Below are positions 6,099-11,428 of a DNA stretch of 11,428 nt, piece by piece (position 1 is the stretch's first letter; the number at the start of each line of letters is the position of its first letter). Under the pieces are notes generated by a model that did not search any database, had not been told where the DNA came from, and was given only the letters and a program-made list of their open reading frames with translations. Source of the DNA: an uncultured Collinsella sp. (lineage in GTDB: Bacteria > Actinomycetota > Coriobacteriia > Coriobacteriales > Coriobacteriaceae); the NCBI GenBank assembly GCA_902468045.1, contig CABQXG010000019.1, forward strand, positions 1 to 11,428, read 5' to 3'. A program made the position numbers and the translations under genes.

Positions 6099-7358
6099 AT
6101 GAAATACACCAAGCTCGAGCGTAACTGGGTTATGTATGATGTGGGCAATTCGGCCCTCGTGCTGCTCAATACCTCGGTGGTGCCCATTTACTTTAACGCC
6201 ATCAATACCGGTGCTTCCTCGGCCGACCTGGTGGTCGCCTGGGGCAATGCGCAGACGATCGCCTCGCTGGTCATCGCCATGCTCATGCCGATTCTGGGCG
6301 CGCTTGCCGACTACGCCGGCAACAAGATCAAGTTCTTCTTGGGCTTCTTCCTCACGGGCCTGGTGCTTTGCCTGGCGCAGGCTATCCCAATGTCCGCCAT
6401 GGCATTTTTGACCGTGTACGTGCTGTGCACCATCGGCCTTAACTCTTCTATGACGTTCTACGACGCCATGCTGCCCGACATTACCACCGACGAGCGCATG
6501 GACGCCGTGTCCAGCTCGGGTTATGCCTGGGGCTACATCGGTTCCACCGTGCCGTTCGTCATCTGCCTGGCGCTCATCATGGGTGGCCCCGCTCTTGGTG
6601 TCCCCACCATGCTGGCAACGCGTCTGTCGTTTATCATCACCGGTGCCTGGTGGCTCATCTTTACCCTGCCGCTCATTCGCACCTATAAGCAAAAGTACGG
6701 TCGCGAGCGCGGTCCCGAGGACACCATCGGCCACATCGTGGGCGGTGTGTTCTCCGAGGTCGGACACACCATGCGCGAGATCGCCCACAACAAGACCGTG
6801 CTGGTCTACATGATCGCGTTCTTCTTCTATATCGACGGTGTGCACACGGTCATTTCCATGGCAACCAGCTACGGATCGGCCTTGGGCATCGATTCGACCC
6901 AGTTGGTCCTGGCGCTGCTCGTCACGCAGTTCGTGGCCTTTCCGTCCGCCATCATCTACGGCAAGCTTGCCGGACGCGTGGGCACGCTCAACATGATCTT
7001 GGTGGCAGTCGCCGCCTATATGGGCATTGTGCTGTTCGCCGCGTTCTTCCTAAAGACCGCCTTTGAATTCTGGGTGCTTGCCATTATGGTCGGCCTGTTC
7101 CAGGGCGGCGTGCAGGCGCTCAGCCGTAGCTACTTTGGCCGCATTATCCCCAAGGAAAAGTCCAACGAGTACTACGGCTTCTTTGACATCTTCGGTCGTT
7201 ATGCAAGCGTTATGGGCACCTTCCTGGTGTCGGTCGTCACCTCGCTGACCGGCAACCCGTCGCTGGGCGTCCTTTCCATTGGTGTGCTGCTGGTCGTTGG
7301 CTTTATGCTGCTGGTCCGCCTGTCCCGCATGACTCGGGCGGCAGAGCATGCCGCATAG
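6099..7358 (+). CDS. MFS transporter of the Atg22/UMF1 type
   Basis: This 419-residue membrane protein has about twelve hydrophobic spans, near residues 11-32, 45-68, 74-94, 98-120, 145-166, 175-196, 233-253, 265-285, 296-320, 323-342, 362-380 and 384-405. A hydrophilic central loop (about 197-230) divides the two six-span halves. The N-terminus 'KLERNWVMYDVGNSA' closely matches the start of UMF1/Atg22-like major facilitators, where a K/E..W..YD.gNSA motif opens the first helix. 'GALADYAGNKIK' (65-76) fits the loop 2-3 signature of the superfamily. Yeast Atg22 exports amino acids from the vacuole. The substrates of bacterial members are mostly unknown, so none is assigned. Length is normal and the frame intact. 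It appears to be a single-gene unit with its own promoter, and the next intrinsic terminator is 115 nt after its stop. Confidence 0.85.
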   Translation: MKYTKLERNWVMYDVGNSALVLLNTSVVPIYFNAINTGASSADLVVAWGNAQTIASLVIAMLMPILGALADYAGNKIKFFLGFFLTGLVLCLAQAIPMSAMAFLTVYVLCTIGLNSSMTFYDAMLPDITTDERMDAVSSSGYAWGYIGSTVPFVICLALIMGGPALGVPTMLATRLSFIITGAWWLIFTLPLIRTYKQKYGRERGPEDTIGHIVGGVFSEVGHTMREIAHNKTVLVYMIAFFFYIDGVHTVISMATSYGSALGIDSTQLVLALLVTQFVAFPSAIIYGKLAGRVGTLNMILVAVAAYMGIVLFAAFFLKTAFEFWVLAIMVGLFQGGVQALSRSYFGRIIPKEKSNEYYGFFDIFGRYASVMGTFLVSVVTSLTGNPSLGVLSIGVLLVVGFMLLVRLSRMTRAAEHAA

Positions 7359-7447
7359 GAGCGAGCGGCTATTGTGCCTGTCCACGGTACTCTTTTGGGG
7401 TTATCCGCAATAAACATTGCGACTTGCGAGCAATGATTTGCCCAAGT

Positions 7448-7456
7448 GGGTATGAT
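7448..7456 (+). promoter_or_regulatory. Possible -10 element of the glycosyltransferase operon
   Basis: GGG followed by TATGAT (7451-7456) and G is the same pattern as at 6049-6057. Transcription from about 7463 would place the terminator-like hairpin at 7473-7508 inside the leader. The nearest -35-like hexamer, TTGCGA (7424-7429), is 21 nt away, so spacing is poor. Confidence 0.4.
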
Positions 7457-7472
7457 GGAATCAGCTAGGTCG

Positions 7473-7508
7473 CGGGGCGTCGCCTGTGTTTGGCGGCGTC
7501 CCGTTTTT
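7473..7508 (+). terminator. Strong intrinsic terminator, possibly a leader attenuator
   Basis: CGGGGCGTCGCC (7473-7484) pairs with GGCGGCGTCCCG (7492-7503), a 12-bp stem with two G-U pairs and a 7-nt loop (TGTGTTT). T5 follows (7504-7508). It is the strongest terminator in the window. It lies 114 nt after the transporter stop but only 21 nt before the glycosyltransferase ATG, downstream of a -10-like element. It may simply end the transporter transcript, or it may gate expression of the glycosyltransferase-kinase-regulator operon. No leader peptide or riboswitch core is evident. Confidence 0.85.
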
Positions 7509-7529
7509 GTGTTGCAGGGAGGGTAAGGC

Positions 7530-8717
7530 ATGAACGCCACAGTCGTGATTCCAACGTATTGGGCGGGCGATGACGCTTGCGCAAACGCCCCTGGCACCTA
7601 TGACCATTCGACGCGACTCAACGCCGACAATCCCGAACTCGACCGCTGCCTGGCCTCGCTTGAGCAGGTACGTGACATCCCGCGCATCATCCTTTTGGTG
7701 GTCTGTCCCGTTTCTGCCACAGCCGATGTGTCGCTGCGCGTGCACGAGATTGTCGACGCGCATCCCACGCTCAAGGTCACCGTTGTCACCAACACCCAGG
7801 CCTCGCGCATCGCAGACCGGGTTGCTCAGATCGCGCCCAAGGGTTCGGGCGAGTGCGTGAGCCTGCGAGGCTACGGTGCCATCCGCAATATGGGGCTAGC
7901 CTGTGCCGCTGTGCTGGGGCATGACGCGGTTATCTTTTTGGATGACGATGAGACTGTCATCGACGCCGACTTTATGAAGCGCGCGACCTATGCGTTGGGG
8001 CAGCAGACACGTCAGGGCTTGCCGATCTTGGTCAAGAGCGGCTATTTCTACGATCGCGACGGCTCGCCGCTGGCTCCCACGGACAAGGCGGGCATCTGCC
8101 ATCGTTGGTGGACCAAGCGCATCGAGTTCAACCGTTGGATGAAAAAGGCGCTCTCGGGCACCCGCATCTCGCGCTCCAACTACGCGTGCGGCGGCCTGAT
8201 GGCCCTGCACGCCCGCGCCTTTACGCGTGTGGCCTTTGACCCGTTTATCACCCGCGGCGAGGACTTGGATTACCTCTTTAACATGCGCATGTTTGGCTAC
8301 GACGTGTGGTTCGATAACGAGTGGACCGTGCGCCATCTGCCTCCGGAGTCCGAAAAGCGTTCACCGCGCTTTATGCAGGATGTATACCGTTGGTACTACG
8401 AACGGGCCAAGTTGACATTCGCCGCGCATCAAAAGGAGCTCATTCCCGTTACGGCGGCATCGCTCATGCCCTACCCGGGCCCGTGGATTTCGCGCGAGCT
8501 CGACGACCGCGTGCGCAAGACCGCTATGGTCCGCAGCGTGTTTACCCGCGAGCATGAGGGCTACCTGCGCATCTGGCGCCATGGTATCGGCGAGGCAAAG
8601 GCTTATGCGCGCCAAAACGCTGCAAGCTATCTGCGTTTCCAGAGCTTTTGGCCCAAGATCATGGACGGGCTTTGGCGTGACGCACAACTGATCAGTATCC
8701 TGGAGGGGGCCGAATGA
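7530..8717 (+). CDS. GT-A fold (GT2-like) glycosyltransferase
   Basis: The 395-residue soluble protein opens with 'TVVIPTYW' (4-11), the first strand of GT-A transferases. Next come 'RGYGAIRNMGL' (113-123), the nucleotide-sugar region, and 'VIFLDDDETVI' (134-144) with the DxD-type metal site D138-D140. 'CGGLMALHARAF' (220-231), 'RGEDLDYLF' (242-250, candidate catalytic acidic residues) and H269 in 'RHLPPE' follow. No signal peptide or membrane span is evident, so it should act at the cytoplasmic face, moving a sugar from a nucleotide donor to an unknown acceptor. The insert at 14-38 after the first strand is longer than in most GT2 enzymes. The Shine-Dalgarno GGGAGGG (7517-7523) is 6 nt before the ATG. 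The stop overlaps the kinase start as ATGA (8714-8717), so the two are translationally coupled. Donor, acceptor and product are not deducible. Confidence 0.85.
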   Translation: MNATVVIPTYWAGDDACANAPGTYDHSTRLNADNPELDRCLASLEQVRDIPRIILLVVCPVSATADVSLRVHEIVDAHPTLKVTVVTNTQASRIADRVAQIAPKGSGECVSLRGYGAIRNMGLACAAVLGHDAVIFLDDDETVIDADFMKRATYALGQQTRQGLPILVKSGYFYDRDGSPLAPTDKAGICHRWWTKRIEFNRWMKKALSGTRISRSNYACGGLMALHARAFTRVAFDPFITRGEDLDYLFNMRMFGYDVWFDNEWTVRHLPPESEKRSPRFMQDVYRWYYERAKLTFAAHQKELIPVTAASLMPYPGPWISRELDDRVRKTAMVRSVFTREHEGYLRIWRHGIGEAKAYARQNAASYLRFQSFWPKIMDGLWRDAQLISILEGAE

Positions 8718-10057
8718 TCGACCGCCGCGCCCAGCGCGATAGTTCAATATCAATCTTTCGCATCATTGCCGTTGCCTGCGCCATTTGCGTGCTGGTGTAC
8801 TTTATTTTTGCCTTGGTGACCGGTATCGAGCCGATCGCCACGGTGATTGCCTGCGCGCTGCTGTGCATCTTTCTGTGCATCTTTATCTTTTTGACGCTCA
8901 ATCCCGATTCGGTGCGCTCCCAGTACACCGAGGAGACGCTCTCGGTGGCCTCGGCCATGCTCGAGGACATTAAGGGCGGTCTGACGCAGGAGTCGGCGCG
9001 TTTGGTGTGCCGGCGCATTTTGCCCGAGACGCGCGCCATGACGGTGGCCATCACCGACGAGGGCAACGTGCTTGCCTGCGCGGGAGAGTTTGAGGAAAAA
9101 CTACTGCCAGATTCTCCCATCCACACGCTTGCCACACGCTACGTTATCGAACATGGCATCGTGCAGTCGTTCAACCGTATGGTGGATGTCGTGGGCTCGG
9201 ACGGCTCGCACAACCAAGTTCCCGCCGGCATTATCGCCCCCATCAAGGTGGGCGATCGTACCGTCGGCACGCTCAAGTTCTACTACAAGACCCCGCGCGC
9301 CGTCGACCGTACCCAGTACGCGCTTGCCTCGGGCTTTGCCGAGATCTTGTCCACGCAGCTCGCCATCCACGAGCTCGAGGTGCAAAAGGAACTCACAGCG
9401 CGCGCCGAGGTGCGTGCGCTGCAGGCGCAGATTAACCCGCACTTCCTGTTCAACACGCTGAACACCATTGCATCGTTTACGCGCACCGACCCGCTGCGGG
9501 CCCGCGAACTGCTTCGTGAGTTCTCATCGTTCTATCGTGCCACGCTCGACAACTCGGGATCGCTCATTCCGGTCTCGCGCGAGGTCGCACAGACCAAGCG
9601 CTACCTTACCTTTGAGAAGGCCCGCTTTGGCGAGGACCGCGTGCTTGCGACGTTCGATGTGTCCGAGGACGTGGAAGATACGCTGGTGCCGGCGTTCGTG
9701 ATCCAGCCGATTGTCGAGAACGCCGTACGTCATGGTATGGGCGATGACGACGCCCTGAGGATCGACGTGACCGTTCACCAAGACGGCGAGGATGCAATCT
9801 TGATTGCCGTGGCCGATAATGGCGTGGGCATGGATGAGGGTACCGCCGCCAGACTGTTTGACGAGCGCTCTGCCCGTCCCGACGCCAGCTCTCCCCAGGG
9901 TGGCGGCGCCGGTGTGGCCATGCACAATATTTCGGAGCGCATCCATCGCTTTTATGGGCCGCACTCCTATACGCGTGTCGAATCGGCGCCGGGCAAGGGC
10001 ACCAAAGTGCTCCTTCATCTTGATTTGTCAGAGAGCATCTTTGACATTCAAGAGTAA
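8714..10057 (+). CDS. LytS-type sensor histidine kinase with GAF domain (second copy)
   Basis: This 447-residue kinase has the architecture of the copy at 2674-4059. Two hydrophobic segments (about 14-36 and 40-62) are followed by a GAF-like region (about 75-215) with 'AGIIAPIKVGDRTVGTLKFYY' (171-191). The His_kinase domain carries H243 in 'QINPHFLFNT', the canonical form. The N-box is 'IQPIVENAVRH' (330-340), the G boxes are 'DNGVGM' (368-373) and 'GGGAGVAMHN' (396-405). All catalytic motifs are intact. Its ATG overlaps the glycosyltransferase stop by 4 nt, and GGAGGGGG (8702-8709) serves as Shine-Dalgarno. The partner regulator follows after 72 nt. Compared with the first copy, the N-terminal and early GAF sequences differ most, which suggests a different signal. 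The stretch 'ALASGFAEILSTQLA' (203-217) is almost the same in both kinases. Confidence 0.93.
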   Translation: MIDRRAQRDSSISIFRIIAVACAICVLVYFIFALVTGIEPIATVIACALLCIFLCIFIFLTLNPDSVRSQYTEETLSVASAMLEDIKGGLTQESARLVCRRILPETRAMTVAITDEGNVLACAGEFEEKLLPDSPIHTLATRYVIEHGIVQSFNRMVDVVGSDGSHNQVPAGIIAPIKVGDRTVGTLKFYYKTPRAVDRTQYALASGFAEILSTQLAIHELEVQKELTARAEVRALQAQINPHFLFNTLNTIASFTRTDPLRARELLREFSSFYRATLDNSGSLIPVSREVAQTKRYLTFEKARFGEDRVLATFDVSEDVEDTLVPAFVIQPIVENAVRHGMGDDDALRIDVTVHQDGEDAILIAVADNGVGMDEGTAARLFDERSARPDASSPQGGGAGVAMHNISERIHRFYGPHSYTRVESAPGKGTKVLLHLDLSESIFDIQE

Positions 10058-10066
10058 AATAAAAGG

Positions 10067-10104
10067 CTACGGGCTCAACGTCATGCGACGGATGCCCGGC
10101 GTAG
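10067..10104 (+). other. Nested stem-loop between second kinase and regulator
   Basis: CTAC (10067-10070) plus GGGC (10071-10074) pair with GCCC (10094-10097) and GTAG (10101-10104) around a 3-nt bulge. Inside, CGTC-ATGC-GACG (10079-10090) makes a small hairpin. There is no T-tract. It precedes the regulator's Shine-Dalgarno by 9 nt and could tune the kinase:regulator ratio or be a processing site. Confidence 0.4.
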
Positions 10105-10113
10105 TTAGTTGAC

Positions 10114-10119
10114 GAAAGG
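10114..10119 (+). promoter_or_regulatory. Shine-Dalgarno for the second regulator, start at ATG 10130
   Basis: GAAAGG lies 10 nt before ATG 10130, a longish but workable gap. Starting there gives MLRAMIVDDE, the normal receiver-domain opening. The in-frame TTG at 10109 overlaps the region just before this site and would have no Shine-Dalgarno. Confidence 0.55.
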
Positions 10120-10129
10120 TTTTATCCCT

Positions 10130-10846
10130 ATGCTGCGTGCGATGATTGTGGATGATGAGGCGCCGGCTCGCTCGGAGCTTCGCTTCCTGCTCGAGCAAAC
10201 GGGCAAGATCGGCACGATCACGGAGGCGTCGAGCGTCCGCTCCGCCATCGAGATGCTTATGGAAAGTCGCGTGGATGTCGTGTTTCTCGATATCTCGATG
10301 CCCGGTGCCTCGGGCCTGCAACTTGCCGAGGCGCTGCATAAGCTCAAAAATCCGCCGGCGATCGTGTTTGTGACTGCGTATAGTGACCATGCGGTCGAGG
10401 CATTCGACGTGGATGCCGTCGATTATCTGATGAAGCCGGTCGAGGAAGCTCGCTTGGATCGCGCGATCGAGAAGGTCATGCAACGTACCAAGCCGGTTAC
10501 GGACAGCAAGGTGACCATCGAGCGTATCCCGGTGGAAAAGGGCGGCCGCAAGGTGCTCATTCCCGTGGACGACATTCGCTTTATCATGGCCAAAGACGAT
10601 TACTCCTGCATCTATACCGTCGATGATCGCTTTTTGTCGACGACCTCGCTGGCGCAGTTTGAGGCCAAGCTCTGCGATTTTGGCTTCTTCCGTGTTCACC
10701 GCCGCTATATCGTCAACTTGGCGTGCGTCACGGATGTCGAGACGGTGCCCTCGGGTGCCATCCAGCTGGGCATTACGGGCGTCGACGAACGCGTGCCGGT
10801 TTCGCGCCGCCGCGTCGTGCCGCTTAAGAAGGCCCTGAGTCTCTAG
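10130..10846 (+). CDS. LytTR-family response regulator (second copy)
   Basis: The 238-residue protein has a receiver domain (1-118) with D8/D9 in 'IVDDEAPAR', phosphoacceptor D54 in 'VFLDISMPG', T82 in 'FVTAYS' and K102 in 'DYLMKPVEEAR'. A LytTR DNA-binding domain (about 135-238) contains 'IRFIMAKDDYSCIYT', 'FFRVHRRYIVNL' and the ending 'VPVSRRRVVPLK'. It is the probable target of the kinase just upstream and a paralogue of the regulator at 4098-4832. Receiver motifs match almost position for position ('DAVDYxxKPVExARL'). The LytTR halves differ more, notably in the strand before 'FRVH', so promoter targets may differ. The gap to the kinase is 72 nt with a small nested hairpin and no terminator. 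A clear terminator 6 nt after the stop ends the operon. Confidence 0.93.
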   Translation: MLRAMIVDDEAPARSELRFLLEQTGKIGTITEASSVRSAIEMLMESRVDVVFLDISMPGASGLQLAEALHKLKNPPAIVFVTAYSDHAVEAFDVDAVDYLMKPVEEARLDRAIEKVMQRTKPVTDSKVTIERIPVEKGGRKVLIPVDDIRFIMAKDDYSCIYTVDDRFLSTTSLAQFEAKLCDFGFFRVHRRYIVNLACVTDVETVPSGAIQLGITGVDERVPVSRRRVVPLKKALSL

Positions 10847-10852
10847 CACACT

Positions 10853-10902
10853 GGCCCCGCAGCCCTGTAGACCCATCGTCTGCGGAGCCGTGGGGCCTTT
10901 TT
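10853..10902 (+). terminator. Intrinsic terminator of the second kinase-regulator operon
   Basis: GGCCCC (10853-10858) pairs with GGGGCC (10892-10897), followed by T5 (10898-10902). GCAG (10859-10862) with CTGC (10880-10883) extends the stem past an 8-nt bulge. The same left arm can instead pair with CTGCGGAGCC (10880-10889), with one mismatch. Position, 6 nt after the regulator stop, supports operon termination. Confidence 0.8.
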
Positions 10903-10941
10903 GTATGTATCTGCCGAATCGTTTTTTGCGGAAGGGATCCC

Positions 10942-11409
10942 ATGAACAGTGCAAGCGCCAAGCGCATCGACATCATCTCGGACACCCACGGCTATTTATC
11001 GCCTGCGCTCTTGGATGAGCTTGAGGGCGCAGACCTGATTATCCACGCCGGCGACCTCACGTCAGAGATGGACTACGAGCACCTATGCACCATCGCCCCC
11101 GTGCGGGCCGTACTGGGTAACAACGATTACTACCGCGACTACGGCCCCGATGTAGACCGTCTTGCACTCTTTACCTACGAAGGCCTTAAATTCGCCGTAG
11201 CCCACTACCGCGAAGACCTTCCGGTGGGATCCGTAGACGTAGCCATCAACGGCCACACCCACGTAACCAAAGAAGCCCAAGTGGGCCGTTGCTTAGTCCT
11301 CAACCCGGGCAGCGCCAGCTACCCCAGAGGCACCCGAGGCCCCACCATGGCCAGAATGCTCGTAAAAGACGGCAAGATCATAAGCACCAAATTTATTGAC
11401 CTAGACTAA
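10942..11409 (+). CDS. YfcE/MJ0936-type metallophosphoesterase
   Basis: A compact 155-residue cytoplasmic phosphodiesterase of the calcineurin-like superfamily. The metal-binding motifs are complete and in order: D14 and H16 in 'ISDTHG', D38 in 'IHAGDL', N60 and D62 in 'LGNND', H88 in 'VAHYRED', and H105/H107 in 'NGHTHV'. 'LNPGSASYPRG' (120-130) is the usual C-terminal signature. Proteins of this group are manganese- or nickel-dependent phosphodiesterases whose natural substrate is generally unknown. The usual HG after the fourth motif is replaced by HY. GGAAGGG (10930-10936) lies 5 nt before the ATG. A terminator separates it from the upstream operon, so it is probably transcribed alone, though I see no clear promoter. 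The distal half uses more A-ending codons (GTA, AGA, CCA, ATA) than the rest of the window. No terminator is visible in the 19 bases after it. Confidence 0.9.
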   Translation: MNSASAKRIDIISDTHGYLSPALLDELEGADLIIHAGDLTSEMDYEHLCTIAPVRAVLGNNDYYRDYGPDVDRLALFTYEGLKFAVAHYREDLPVGSVDVAINGHTHVTKEAQVGRCLVLNPGSASYPRGTRGPTMARMLVKDGKIISTKFIDLD

Positions 11410-11428
11410 CCGCAACAGAAACGGGGGA

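Noticed and set aside
5931..6845. A 304-residue minus-strand frame over the transporter start and upstream gap
   Set aside because: It is antisense to a recognisable UMF1-type transporter, rich in H, G and D, and has no domain. It also runs through part of the long stem-loop.
10041..10070. Perfect -35-like TTGACA near the end of the second kinase gene as a promoter for its regulator
   Set aside because: At 16-18 nt spacing only AAGGCT, AGGCTA or GGCTAC occur, which are poor -10 boxes. The hexamer lies in coding sequence and co-transcription with the kinase explains the regulator.
10922..10927. T6 run before the metallophosphoesterase as a second terminator
   Set aside because: No stable stem precedes it; only a 3-bp CCG/CGG pairing is possible. 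The terminator at 10853-10902 suffices.
1..11428. CRISPR array, transposon ends, phage genes or toxin-antitoxin module
   Set aside because: I found no regularly spaced direct repeats, transposase motifs, terminal inverted repeats with target duplication, or small two-gene toxin-antitoxin pattern.

Overview
The window (about 60% G+C by eye, strong preference for C/G-ending codons) looks like the chromosome of a Gram-positive anaerobe of the Coriobacteriia. A Collinsella-like gut bacterium is my best guess. That rests on codon style, short intergenic gaps, paired GAF-type LytS/LytTR systems and the mix of genes. There is no 16S or other marker, so the assignment is inference. All supported genes lie on the + strand. 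The long minus-strand and alternate-frame ORFs are shadows of high-GC genes. I see no tRNA, rRNA, CRISPR array, transposase or phage gene.

Layout. (1) 1-2555: the 3' part of an APC-superfamily amino acid permease, then an amidohydrolase-superfamily metal-dependent hydrolase. A structured 131-nt gap separates them, and a terminator hairpin follows at about 2615. (2) 2674-4832: a two-gene LytS/LytR-type two-component system (two membrane segments, GAF, His_kinase, HATPase; then REC-LytTR). (3) 4925-5869: a protein of the zinc-dependent phospholipase C-like family without a signal peptide. (4) 5870-6098: a non-coding gap holding a 21-bp stem-loop and the probable promoter of the next gene. (5) 6099-7358: an Atg22/UMF1-type MFS transporter. 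(6) 7359-7529: a non-coding gap with a -10-like element followed by a strong intrinsic terminator just ahead of the next gene. (7) 7530-10846: a glycosyltransferase, a second LytS-type kinase overlapping it by 4 nt, and a second LytTR regulator. This looks like one operon and ends in a terminator at about 10853-10902. (8) 10942-11409: a small YfcE/MJ0936-type metallophosphoesterase.

How they work together. The two sensor/regulator pairs are clear paralogues in full-length architecture, and each regulator lies directly behind its kinase. Both kinases carry the GAF and histidine-kinase domains of the LytS/BtsS/YpdA group. Each has only two hydrophobic segments where classical members have a multi-span sensor. 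The second pair appears translationally coupled to a GT-A glycosyltransferase, which points to control of a surface glycan or envelope trait, though substrate and signal cannot be read from sequence. The permease and hydrolase may form an uptake-and-cleavage pair for an amide or amino-acid derivative.

I do not see a clearly unprecedented system. The most distinctive items are the duplicated LytSR loci with reduced sensors, the glycosyltransferase-kinase-regulator operon with a terminator in its possible leader, and the long stem-loop at 5898-5964.
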